From assembly GCA_016714085.1 (NCBI GenBank), contig JADJNW010000018.1, forward strand, positions 1 through 64,000: 64,000 nt of DNA. Reading direction: 5' to 3'. The DNA is from Saprospiraceae bacterium (GTDB lineage Bacteria > Bacteroidota > Bacteroidia > Chitinophagales > Saprospiraceae). The position numbers and the translations under genes are program-made. Positions 24,623 through 32,989 of the stretch are shown here, piece after piece. The notes beneath the pieces are model-generated. The model ran no database searches and was not told where the DNA came from. It saw nothing but the letters and a program-made list of their open reading frames with translations. The number at the start of each line of letters is the position of its first letter. Position 1 is the first letter of the stretch.

Positions 24623-26260
24623 ATGGCAAAAGAAATAACTTTTGATAGCGCCGCCCAGGAGAAACTCAAAAGAGGTATCGACAAGTTGGCAAATGCTGTA
24701 AAAGTAACCCTCGGACCCAAAGGCCGCAACGTGGTTATTCAAAAAAGTTTTGGTGCGCCGCAGATCACCAAAGATGGTGTAACGGTCGCAAAAGAAATTG
24801 AATTGGCTGATCCCATCGAAAATATGGGCGCTCAGGTGATAAAGTTAGCTGCTTCCAAGACTTCCGATGTGGCGGGTGATGGCACAACTACCGCGACTGT
24901 ATTGGCGCAGGCGATGATTGCACATGGTTTGAAAAACCTTTCTGCTGGTGCAAATCCGATGGACTTGAAGCGTGGCATTGACAAGGCAACCAAGGTGGTT
25001 GTAGAGGAAATTGGAAAACAGGCGGAGATTGTCAGCCATGATTTTAGTAAAATTGAACAAGTAGGCACGATCTCCGCGAATAACGACGAAGAAATTGGCA
25101 AATTGATCGCCGATGCGATGAAGCGCGTGACGATTGATGGGGTCATTACAGTCGAAGAGTCCAGAGGCACAGAGACTTACGTAGAAGAAGTAACCGGTAT
25201 GCAATTTGATCGGGGTTATTTGTCGCCTTACTTTGTGACCAACACAGAGACGATGAAAACCGAATACGAAATGCCGATGATTCTGATTACTGATCAGAAA
25301 ATCTCGAACCTGCAAGATATTCTGCCAATTTTGGAAAGGGTTGTCAGCACAGGCCGTCCCTTATTGATTATCGCAGAGGATGTTGAATCCCAGGCTTTAG
25401 GCACATTGGTCGTCAATAGATTGCGCGGAAGTTTGAAAGTGGTAGCGGTGAAAGCACCTGGATTTGGTGATCGGCGCAAAGCTATGTTGGAGGATATTGC
25501 AATACTGACGGGCGGAGCAGTTGTCAGCGAAGAACAGGGTTATAAATTAGAAAATACGAGTCTGGATCAACTTGGTCAGGCAGAGAAAATTACGATTGAT
25601 AAGGATAATACGATCATTGTAGGTGGTGCCGGAACGGATGATGACATCAAGGCTCGCGTGAATCAAATCAAGCAACAAATTGACGCTGCTACCTCTAATT
25701 ACGATAAAGAAAAACTCCAGGAACGCCTGGCGAAACTCTCTGGTGGTGTGGCAATTCTGTACGTAGGTGCTGCTACCGAAATGGAGATGAAGGAGAAAAA
25801 AGACCGCGTGAATGATGCTTTGAGCGCTACCCGTGCTGCGGTGGAGGAAGGCATTGTAACGGGCGGTGGCGTTGCGTTGGTGCGCGCTATTGCCGCTTTG
25901 AGAAACATGAAAGGACTGAATGAAGACGAGCAAATTGGTATCGATATTGTAAAGAGAGCGCTGGAATCGCCTTTGCGGAATATAGCCGAAAATGCTGGCG
26001 TAGAAAGCTCGGTGGTATTACAAAAAGTATTGAACGGGAAGGAAAGTTACGGTTATAATGCACGTACCGATGTCTATGAGGATTTGAAAAAAGCCGGCGT
26101 AATTGATCCTGCAAAAGTGACTCGAATTGCATTGGAAAATGCGGCTTCGGTGGCTGGAATGCTACTCACTACTGAGGTTGCGATCAATGAAAAACCAGAG
26201 AAAAAAGCGCCTGCCGCAGGTATGCCGGGTGGCGGTGGCGGAATGTATGATGATTATTAA
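24623..26260 (+). CDS. groL: Chaperonin GroEL
   Basis: The 545-residue protein is a full-length GroEL: N-terminal FDSAAQEKLKRGID, K-V-T-L-G-P-K-G-R-N-V, the ATP-site GDGTTTATVLAQ (about 86-97), apical region, AATEMEMKEKKDRVNDALSATRAAVEEGIV region and the C-terminal GMPGGGGGMYDDY tail. The catalytic Asp of the DGTTT motif and the Asp in the second nucleotide-site region are present. It would fold non-native proteins in the cytoplasm with GroES. There is no groES beside it: upstream is the divergent zinc-finger gene and downstream a strong terminator. Either groES lies elsewhere or this is a second, stand-alone copy. Confidence 0.97.
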   Translation: MAKEITFDSAAQEKLKRGIDKLANAVKVTLGPKGRNVVIQKSFGAPQITKDGVTVAKEIELADPIENMGAQVIKLAASKTSDVAGDGTTTATVLAQAMIAHGLKNLSAGANPMDLKRGIDKATKVVVEEIGKQAEIVSHDFSKIEQVGTISANNDEEIGKLIADAMKRVTIDGVITVEESRGTETYVEEVTGMQFDRGYLSPYFVTNTETMKTEYEMPMILITDQKISNLQDILPILERVVSTGRPLLIIAEDVESQALGTLVVNRLRGSLKVVAVKAPGFGDRRKAMLEDIAILTGGAVVSEEQGYKLENTSLDQLGQAEKITIDKDNTIIVGGAGTDDDIKARVNQIKQQIDAATSNYDKEKLQERLAKLSGGVAILYVGAATEMEMKEKKDRVNDALSATRAAVEEGIVTGGGVALVRAIAALRNMKGLNEDEQIGIDIVKRALESPLRNIAENAGVESSVVLQKVLNGKESYGYNARTDVYEDLKKAGVIDPAKVTRIALENAASVAGMLLTTEVAINEKPEKKAPAAGMPGGGGGMYDDY

Positions 26261-26284
26261 GAAAATTTTATAAGATATATAATA

Positions 26285-26321
26285 AAAAAGGGTGAAGTTG
26301 AACTCCAACTTCACCCTTTTT
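26285..26321. terminator. Bidirectional terminator between groEL and the T9SS cargo gene
   Basis: Perfect 16-bp arms AAAAAGGGTGAAGTTG and CAACTTCACCCTTTTT with a 5-nt loop, an A run on one side and a T run on the other. It serves both convergent genes. Confidence 0.85.
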
Positions 26322-26327
26322 CTTTCC

Positions 26328-28664
26328 TTAATGGCTGATAATGAACTTTTTCGTTCCGATTCCTTCGGATGTAATAATTTGTATAAAATAAGTCCCACTC
26401 TTTAAATGATGTACATCATATTGCATTTGTTCCTGATGTAAATTATCATATTGCCATTGTTGCAGCATTTTTCCAGATACATCAAATATGCGCAGCGTTG
26501 CATTTATAACAGGCTGATCCAACTGAAATTGCACATTCAAGGCATCTTTTGTAGGATTGGGGAAAATCGAGAATTTGTTTTCCAGTTTTTGCAAATCCTT
26601 GGCATTGGTAGGCGTTGAGCCCACTGTCATCCGTGCGACTGGCAATAAGGAATACAAGTTTCCAGTAAAACCAAAGGACGTATAAGTCGTGGTTGACAGT
26701 TCACCATTAATACCCAGAAAACCAGCATAACGCTTACTGTTTAAAAGATCACCCAATACAGCCACTGTTGCAAAATAATCAATATCATTATTGGATGAAA
26801 TTCTTACATCGGATTGATTATCAGCTAAATATTCTATCATCAAAATATAATGTGTATCATCTTCCAATAGAATAGGCGGATCTTCAGGATTGGGGAAAGG
26901 GATGGTAATCAAATTATTAAATGTTTCCGTGCCTGTAATCGTGTAATTATTGAAACCGACGATTTGACGCTCATTTGGTTCTGCCTGGTCATTAGCATTT
27001 GCATCTGTCCATTTGTATAGAAATATCAGCATATCCTTGCCTGTCGATCCGGCATTCGCAGGTTGAATCCCAAAAGAGACACTTTGCACGTAATTGCCTG
27101 CGCTATTTGGTACATAATAACCGACCCCCCAAGCCCACGAATGGAATTCATTGGCATCCCAGCTTGCGGGAGATGGCAAGACACTGCCCGTTGGACCGGA
27201 AAGATCTTTTGAAAATAAATTATCCGAAACTGCAAAAGAAAATTCTTGTCTATTATTGGAAGTATTAAAATCAGGCGCATCGGCTGTGATGGCATAAGCA
27301 CCAGTATAACCTCCAGGGGCGGTAGACGTGAAGGTGTTTGCAAAAGGAACATTTTGCACCAGCGCACCACCGGGCACGTTACCATAAGCCAGATCGTCTG
27401 TGAATACGGTATCGCCCATATTATTAGTTATGGACATATTTAAATTTACATTGGACTGTGCAGCAGCGCCAATATTTTCAATATCTGCAAGAAAACCAAT
27501 GGGTTCTATGTGCGCGAGCGGCGTGACCGCGTTGGCAGGCACAGCAAAAAAGTCGTTTACCCGCAAATTGTTGGCTTCCAGTTCTGCAATTCTTACATCA
27601 TCAATCGCCCAATAATAAAAATTAGCATCATAAATAAACTTCAACTGCAAATTGGCAGCGCCACCGGTGCCAATTAAAGGAACTCGAACGGTATTGTTAG
27701 TTGCGGTAGGGGCATTACTTTCAATGTCTTGATTAACCTGAGCGGTATCCCAATTCGCGCCTCCATCGATTGTCCAGGCTACAAAATAATTACTTTGGAA
27801 TTGGCGTGTCAATTGATTAAATTTTAATACAAAACCATCTGCATTAGAGCTACTTAAGTCAATAATTGGCGATAGCAATTCCCCAAATTGATTAGCCGGG
27901 CAAGTGCCAGTTCCTGTGCCGCAAGTAGTCGTATTTCCTGTTGCCAGGAAATCAGATTCAAAAATAGCAGCGCCGTTGCAAGAAGTCAAAGAAAGCATAG
28001 ATGCAGACCCACAGCTACCACGCACGGTCGCGGCCGCATTCCAATTCCAGGTTTGCACATCCGCGCCATTTCCACAAGAACTGTTAATCGCCGTCCATCC
28101 ATTAAAGCCGCCATCAAAGTCACCTTCCCCAGGATTGTTGCCCCACACAATGACTTCACCTGCATCGCTAAAAATTTCATTGATGGTGAGTGTAACGCTT
28201 ACCCCGCTTGCAATTTGAGCCTTTATAGCTGTTCCATCTACCTGCCGGATATTAAAACTTGGAATGGTAATCAAAGTACTTGTACCACTCATCGTAATGA
28301 TGCCCTCCTGATTGTTGACGACCAACACCGCTATTGCTCCTTTCTCTTGCGCATTCAATACTTTTATCGTGAAATCGCAGCTACCGCGATCTAACACTGC
28401 AATCTTCCCGGTAAGGTCATTCGTGACCGTATCGCAGGCAAGTGTAGTACCATTTCCCGAAGTTACCAAAATCAGCTCACCACTAATCGTATCTCGCACG
28501 TCCCTGAGGCAAGGACCGAATCGAGCTAACTGTGCATCGTAATTGCCGGCAACACTGGCGGGTGTATTGACGGTCAAAACATGCGTGGTTTGTGCCTTTA
28601 GGGCATGTATGCCACTTATGCAAAGTAGAAGCGCCAAAGCGCAGCATCTTGTAAAATTCACCAT
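26328..28664 (-). CDS. Secreted PA-domain protein with type IX sorting domain
   Basis: The 778-residue protein has a signal peptide (ending near HALKAQ), a protease-associated (PA) domain at residues about 60-165 (GKIAVLDRGSCDFTIKVLNAQEKGA region), a Cys-rich jelly-roll-like section with paired cysteines (190-290), further beta domains, and a C-terminal Por/T9SS type A sorting domain (about 695-778: FSIFPNPTKDALNV, LRIFDVSGKML, LKSGTYFIQI, KKFIISH). It should cross the outer membrane by the type IX system and stay on the surface or be released. PA domains usually accompany proteases, but no catalytic domain is seen, so it may bind a partner or substrate. It is monocistronic, with a shared terminator. 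Confidence 0.9.
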   Translation of the reverse strand: MVNFTRCCALALLLCISGIHALKAQTTHVLTVNTPASVAGNYDAQLARFGPCLRDVRDTISGELILVTSGNGTTLACDTVTNDLTGKIAVLDRGSCDFTIKVLNAQEKGAIAVLVVNNQEGIITMSGTSTLITIPSFNIRQVDGTAIKAQIASGVSVTLTINEIFSDAGEVIVWGNNPGEGDFDGGFNGWTAINSSCGNGADVQTWNWNAAATVRGSCGSASMLSLTSCNGAAIFESDFLATGNTTTCGTGTGTCPANQFGELLSPIIDLSSSNADGFVLKFNQLTRQFQSNYFVAWTIDGGANWDTAQVNQDIESNAPTATNNTVRVPLIGTGGAANLQLKFIYDANFYYWAIDDVRIAELEANNLRVNDFFAVPANAVTPLAHIEPIGFLADIENIGAAAQSNVNLNMSITNNMGDTVFTDDLAYGNVPGGALVQNVPFANTFTSTAPGGYTGAYAITADAPDFNTSNNRQEFSFAVSDNLFSKDLSGPTGSVLPSPASWDANEFHSWAWGVGYYVPNSAGNYVQSVSFGIQPANAGSTGKDMLIFLYKWTDANANDQAEPNERQIVGFNNYTITGTETFNNLITIPFPNPEDPPILLEDDTHYILMIEYLADNQSDVRISSNNDIDYFATVAVLGDLLNSKRYAGFLGINGELSTTTYTSFGFTGNLYSLLPVARMTVGSTPTNAKDLQKLENKFSIFPNPTKDALNVQFQLDQPVINATLRIFDVSGKMLQQWQYDNLHQEQMQYDVHHLKSGTYFIQIITSEGIGTKKFIISH

Positions 28665-28680
28665 ATTAATGTGATTTTTG

Positions 28681-28940
28681 TTTTAAAAGTGTTTGAAAAA
28701 GCAATCTAAATGCCGCTTTCATCGATTATAGTGTCAATTTACATGATTTCTTATTTTTTACGCTGATTTGGACTATTTTTTAACCGAATTTGATAAAATT
28801 TTTCAAAAACACCTTGTTAGAAAAAACAAAATTTGAACTTTAAATAAAAATGAAAACATTATATGAATGTATGTTCATATTTACGTGTGTAATAATGTTG
28901 TTTAGTAAAAAGTTAAATTAGAGCCATTTTTATTAAAAAA
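28681..28940. other. Divergent intergenic region
   Basis: The 386 bp between the T9SS gene and cysH is AT-rich and holds no gene. It contains a palindrome at 28861-28880 and a promoter at 28941-28972; nothing else was recognised. Confidence 0.5.
28861..28880. promoter_or_regulatory. 20-bp palindrome, candidate operator upstream of the cys operon
   Basis: ATATGAA, a TGTATG spacer and TTCATAT form a perfect 7-bp inverted repeat. It lies 60 bp before the -33 element of the candidate cysH promoter, as an activator site might. The binding protein is unknown. Confidence 0.4.
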
Positions 28941-28972
28941 CTTGCCAAAAGTATAAAACTCGCTTAGCTTTG
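28941..28972 (+). promoter_or_regulatory. Candidate promoter of the sulfate assimilation operon
   Basis: CTTG at 28941-28944 and TAGCTTTG at 28965-28972, 20 bp apart, fit the Bacteroidota TTTG/TAnnTTTG consensus. They lie 78 bp before the cysH start. Confidence 0.55.
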
Positions 28973-29050
28973 CCCTCATAATCATATAATTACTTCTTAA
29001 GCTCTAACCTTCCCTAAAGCCATTTGCTTTTTTAATCTGAAAATTTAATC

Positions 29051-29779
29051 ATGACTGTAACCGAACACACGCTTAATGCCTTGCGCCTTGAGTTGGATGG
29101 AAAAAGTATTCTTGAGTCATTGTCGATTTTATCACAAAACTATCCCGGTCAAGTGGTATTTTCAAGCAGTTTTGGGATTGAAGATCAGGTGATAACACAT
29201 TTTATTTTTGAAAATAAATTGCCAATACAAATTTTTACGCTTGATACCGGACGCTTATTCCCGGAAACCTATTCGACCTGGTCGCGCACAGTAGAGCGTT
29301 ATAGCCAGCCAATTGAAGCATTCTACCCCGATGCAGAAGCTTTGCAAGCATTTGTAAGTCAGCGAGGGCCAAATAGTTTTTATGAATCTGTTGAAAATCG
29401 TAAATCTTGTTGCCATATTCGCAAAGTAGAGCCGCTTAATCGCGCTTTGGCAGGGCAAGCAATTTGGATCACGGGCATTCGGGCGGAACAATCTTCTAAT
29501 CGTCAGGATATGAGCAATTTAGAGTGGGATGAAGCGCATCAATTGATAAACTTTCATCCTATTTTTGACTGGACGTATGAAGAAGTTCGTGCATTTATAA
29601 ATAAGAATGGCATCCCTTATAACCCCTTGCATGACAAGGGTTTCGTGAGTATTGGTTGTGCGCCTTGTACACGCGCGATTCGCCCTGGTGAGGATTTCCG
29701 CGCAGGTCGTTGGTGGTGGGAGGATGCTTCCAAAAAAGAATGTGGATTGCATGAAGTGGAGAAAGCTGAGAAGGTTTAG
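29051..29779 (+). CDS. cysH: Adenylyl-sulfate (APS) reductase
   Basis: The 242-residue protein belongs to the PAPS/APS reductase family (SSSFGIEDQV, TLDTGRLFPET, GIRAEQS motifs of the nucleotide site). The paired cysteines C120-C121 (KSCC) and C203-x-x-C206 (GCAPC) bind a [4Fe-4S] cluster and mark it as the APS-type enzyme rather than the PAPS type of E. coli; the catalytic cysteine is C231 in KKECGLH. It reduces APS to sulfite using thioredoxin. This fits the absence of an APS kinase gene in the operon. It is the first gene of the cys operon; its stop lies inside the left arm of a hairpin. Confidence 0.93.
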   Translation: MTVTEHTLNALRLELDGKSILESLSILSQNYPGQVVFSSSFGIEDQVITHFIFENKLPIQIFTLDTGRLFPETYSTWSRTVERYSQPIEAFYPDAEALQAFVSQRGPNSFYESVENRKSCCHIRKVEPLNRALAGQAIWITGIRAEQSSNRQDMSNLEWDEAHQLINFHPIFDWTYEEVRAFINKNGIPYNPLHDKGFVSIGCAPCTRAIRPGEDFRAGRWWWEDASKKECGLHEVEKAEKV

Positions 29780-29831
29780 GAGTTTAAATATATAAAAATA
29801 AACTTATTCAACTTCTAACCTCCTAAACTTT
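29771..29831. repeat. Word-repeat hairpin between cysH and cysD
   Basis: Arms AAGGTTTAGGAG (29771-29782) and CTCCTAAACTTT (29820-29831) pair over 11 of 12 bases. The same TTTAGGAG/CTCCTAAAC words form the perfect hairpin at 9785-9845. The left arm includes the cysH stop codon. Confidence 0.6.
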
Positions 29832-29856
29832 ATAGTTAATTGAATACAAGTAAATT

Positions 29857-30768
29857 ATGAATAAAAAACAATTTGATCATCTTGATTTACTCGAAGCCGA
29901 AGCAATTTATATCATGCGGGAAGTAGCCGGGCAGTTTGATCGTCCAGCGCTACTGTTTTCTGGTGGAAAAGACTCGATTACTTTGGCATATCTGGCTTTG
30001 AAAGCCTTTCGACCGGGCAAGTTTCCGTTTCCTTTGGTGCATATTGATACAGGGCATAATTTTCCAGAAGTCATTGAATTTCGGGATAAGTTGGCAGCAG
30101 AATTAGGTGAAAGGCTGATTGTAAGAAAAGTCGAAGATTCGATCAAAAAACATAATCTGAAAGATCCAATTGGTAAGTATCCGAGCCGCAATCCTTTGCA
30201 AACGTACACTTTGCTCGATACGATTGAAGAATTTGAATTTGATGCCTGTATCGGTGGGGCTCGGCGCGACGAAGAGAAAGCACGCGCGAAAGAACGTATC
30301 TTCAGTCATCGCGATGATTTTGGACAATGGAATCCTAAGAATCAGCGCCCGGAATTGTGGAATATTTATAATGGTAAAATTCGCAAAGGCGAGAATATTC
30401 GGGCATTCCCGATTTCCAATTGGACAGAATTGGATATTTGGAATTACATCCGCCGCGAAAACATTGATTTGCCTTCAATTTATTATACACACCGCCGCGA
30501 ATGCGTGGAGTTGCCTGGAGGGCAATTGTTGGCGGTAACACCCTTTATTACAGTTGAACCAGGCGATAAGGTCGTCGAAGCAGAAGTGCGCTTCCGTACA
30601 GTTGGCGATGCAACTTGCACGGCTGCTGTGCGTAGCGAAGCCCGCTCAATTGATGATATTATTCAGGATATTATCGAAACAAGGATTTCTGAGCGTGGCG
30701 CAACTAGGATTGACGATCTCATTTCCGAGGCGGGTATGGAAGATCGAAAAGTGAATGGATATTTTTGA
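29857..30768 (+). CDS. cysD: Sulfate adenylyltransferase subunit 2
   Basis: The 303-residue protein has the CysD layout: LEAEAIYIMREVA, the PP-loop-like FSGGKDSITL (residues about 38-47), VHIDTGHNFPEVIEFRD, the ARRDEEKARAKER segment, W-x-P-K-N-Q-R-P-E-L-W-N and the C-terminal GYF. With CysN it makes APS from ATP and sulfate, coupling the reaction to GTP hydrolysis. It is complete and of normal length. It lies between cysH and cysN in the same direction, with repeat tracts on both sides. Confidence 0.95.
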   Translation: MNKKQFDHLDLLEAEAIYIMREVAGQFDRPALLFSGGKDSITLAYLALKAFRPGKFPFPLVHIDTGHNFPEVIEFRDKLAAELGERLIVRKVEDSIKKHNLKDPIGKYPSRNPLQTYTLLDTIEEFEFDACIGGARRDEEKARAKERIFSHRDDFGQWNPKNQRPELWNIYNGKIRKGENIRAFPISNWTELDIWNYIRRENIDLPSIYYTHRRECVELPGGQLLAVTPFITVEPGDKVVEAEVRFRTVGDATCTAAVRSEARSIDDIIQDIIETRISERGATRIDDLISEAGMEDRKVNGYF

Positions 30769-30850
30769 AGTACGAGGTACGATGGAGGTACGATTTACGA
30801 AGTACGATTACACCTCTAACGTCTATTGTCTAAAATCTAAAGTCTAACAT
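30769..30850. repeat. Two word-repeat tracts (AGTACGA and GTCTAAA) between cysD and cysN
   Basis: 30769-30810 is made of AGTACGA/GGTACGA/TTTACGA units of 7 bp. 30819-30849 is made of GTCTATT/GTCTAAA/ATCTAAA/GTCTAAC units, again 7 bp. The two different words sit side by side in one 82-bp gap. Confidence 0.65.
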
Positions 30851-30852
30851 AA

Positions 30853-32111
30853 ATGGACATTCTAAGATTTATAACCTGCGGCAGCGTGGACGATGGCAAA
30901 AGCACTTTGATTGGTCGCTTATTGTTCGACAGCAGTTCGGTTTCATCCGATATTCTGGCAGCAATTGAACGCCAGAGTCGCAATTTGCCGGAAGGCGAGA
31001 TCGACTTGTCTTTGCTCACGGATGGTTTGCGTTCTGAGCGCGAACAAGGCATCACCATTGATGTCGCTTATAAATATTTTAGCACACCACGTCGCAAATT
31101 CATCATCGCCGATGCGCCCGGGCATGTGCAGTACACGCGCAATATGGTGACGGGTGCTTCCAATATGGATTTGGCCATTATTCTGATTGACGCTCGCCAT
31201 GGTGTAGTGGAGCAGACGCGTCGCCACTCGATGATTGCATCTTTGTTGGGTATTCCGCGCGTGGTAGTTTGTATCAATAAAATGGATTTGATTGGTTTTT
31301 CGCAGCAAGCCTTTGATGAGATCGTGTCGGATTATCTGGAATTGAAGCAAGAATTGGATTTTCACGATTTAACATTCATTCCTGTGAGCGCTTTATCTGG
31401 CGACAATGTGGTGAAAAAATCAAATTATACGCCCTGGTACGAAGGGTAGCCTTGCTGGAATACCTGGAAACAGTGGCGGTTGCTTCGGATAGAAATTTTG
31501 ATGACCCTCGTTTTCAGGTGCAATATGTCATTCGACCCAAAAGCGAAGAACTCCACGATTATCGCGGCTACGCCGGACAAATCCAAAGCGGTATCTATCG
31601 CGTTGGCGATCAAGTGACGGTTTATCCTTCGGGTTTGACCTCCAAAATTACCAAAATCGAAGTCAATCAACAAGAGGTGGAAGAAGCATTCCCGCCGCAG
31701 GCGGCAGTTATTCATCTTGCTGATAATCTTGACATTAGCAGGGGCAATATGATTGTTCGCAGCGACAATATTCCTAACATTTCTCAGGATTTAGAAGCCA
31801 TTCTTTGCGTGACCGATAATGCGGACTTCCGCGCAGGCGGCAAATTTTTATTGCAACATAATAGCGCTTTGGTGAAATGTGCCATTCGAGCAATCGAATA
31901 CAAATTGGACATTGAGACTTACGATCATATTCCAAATCCTGATTCTATAAAACTCAACGATTTGATCAAAGTGCGCCTGCGTACTTCAGAACCATTGGCT
32001 TTTGATGCTTACCGCAAAAATCGCAGAACCGGCGCTTTTATTTTGATTAATGAAAATACAGGACAAACGGTGGCCGGTGGAATGCTCGAAAAGGTTGAAG
32101 AGGAGGTTTAG
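30853..32111 (+). pseudogene. cysN: Sulfate adenylyltransferase subunit 1, frame broken by 1 bp
   Basis: The first frame (30853-31449) gives the elongation-factor-like GTPase domain with G1 GSVDDGKST, the switch region GITIDVAYKYF, G3 DAPGH and G4 NKMD, then a stop right after TPWYEG. The next frame continues with VALLEYLETVAVASDRNFD and the two beta-barrel domains to 32111. One G restored near 31446 (GAAGGGGTAG in place of GAAGGGTAG) rejoins them as WYEGVALLEYL, giving about 419 residues, the usual length. CysN drives APS synthesis by GTP hydrolysis with CysD. Because the rest of the pathway is intact, the break is probably an error in the sequence. Confidence 0.88.
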
Positions 32112-32175
32112 AAAGTTAAAAATTAATACATATTAAGAAATATTATATAGTGTAATGTGAATAGAAAGAAAAACT

Positions 32176-32205
32176 TGAACACATGAACACTATAACACCA
32201 TAATA
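32176..32205. repeat. 8-bp word tract (GAACACAT type) before cobA
   Basis: Units GAACACAT, GAACACTA, TAACACCA, TAATACAA in succession directly upstream of the cobA start. Confidence 0.5.
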
Positions 32206-32207
32206 CA

Positions 32208-32978
32208 ATGAAAAAACTAACCATAATCGGCGCAGGGCCTGGCGATCCTGAACTCTTAACTATCAAAGGACTCAAAGCTTTGCAATCCGCGGATGTAGTG
32301 TTATATGATGCGCTTGTGAATCCGGTTTTGCTGGATCACGCGCCGAATGCGACGTATGTATTCGTGGGGAAACGCCGTGGCTATAAGTCTTATAAACAGC
32401 AGGAAATCAACGAATTGATTGTGGAATTTGCCAAAACAAATGAACATATCGTCCGACTAAAAGGCGGCGATCCCTTTGTGTTTGGCCGTGGATTTGAAGA
32501 AATGGAATTTGCTCAATCGTATGGAATTGATACTGAATACATTCCGGGCATTTCCAGCTCGATTGGGGTACCGGGATTGGCGAATATTCCTGTGACGCAT
32601 CGCAACCTCAGCCGTAGCTTTTGGGTAGTCACAGCTACCGCTTCGGATGGTTCTTTATCACCTGATATTCATTTGGCGGCGCAGTCGGATGCTACGGTTG
32701 TGGTATTGATGGGTTTATCGAAGCTATCTGAAATCGCTGAGATTTTTCAAAAAAATGGAAAGTCGGCATTGCCAGTGGCGGTCTTACAAGATGGTTCTTT
32801 ACCAACCGCAAAAAATGTATTTGGAACAGTTGAAAATATTGTAGAAGTCGTTGAAAAAGAGAGGATTCGATCTCCGGCGGTGATTGTTTTAGGCGAAGTG
32901 GTAGGCTTACAAAATGTAACGGCGAACTTTAGTCGCCAGCAAGAATTAGAAAATCTGCTTACGCAAGCAGCTATTTAA
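32208..32978 (+). CDS. cobA: Uroporphyrinogen-III C-methyltransferase
   Basis: The 256-residue protein is a SAM-dependent tetrapyrrole methylase: IGAGPGDPELLTIKG at the N-terminus, V-R-L-K-G-G-D-P-F-V-F-G-R-G near 85-98, Y-I-P-G-I-S-S-S-I-G-V-P, P-V-T-H-R and the MGLSKL and P-V-A-V-L-Q-D-G motifs. It makes precorrin-2, the precursor of the siroheme needed by the sulfite reductase encoded downstream. It is the stand-alone form; the dehydrogenase half is encoded by the fusion gene at 37486. Complete. Confidence 0.94.
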   Translation: MKKLTIIGAGPGDPELLTIKGLKALQSADVVLYDALVNPVLLDHAPNATYVFVGKRRGYKSYKQQEINELIVEFAKTNEHIVRLKGGDPFVFGRGFEEMEFAQSYGIDTEYIPGISSSIGVPGLANIPVTHRNLSRSFWVVTATASDGSLSPDIHLAAQSDATVVVLMGLSKLSEIAEIFQKNGKSALPVAVLQDGSLPTAKNVFGTVENIVEVVEKERIRSPAVIVLGEVVGLQNVTANFSRQQELENLLTQAAI

Positions 32979-32989
32979 AAAATATCACA

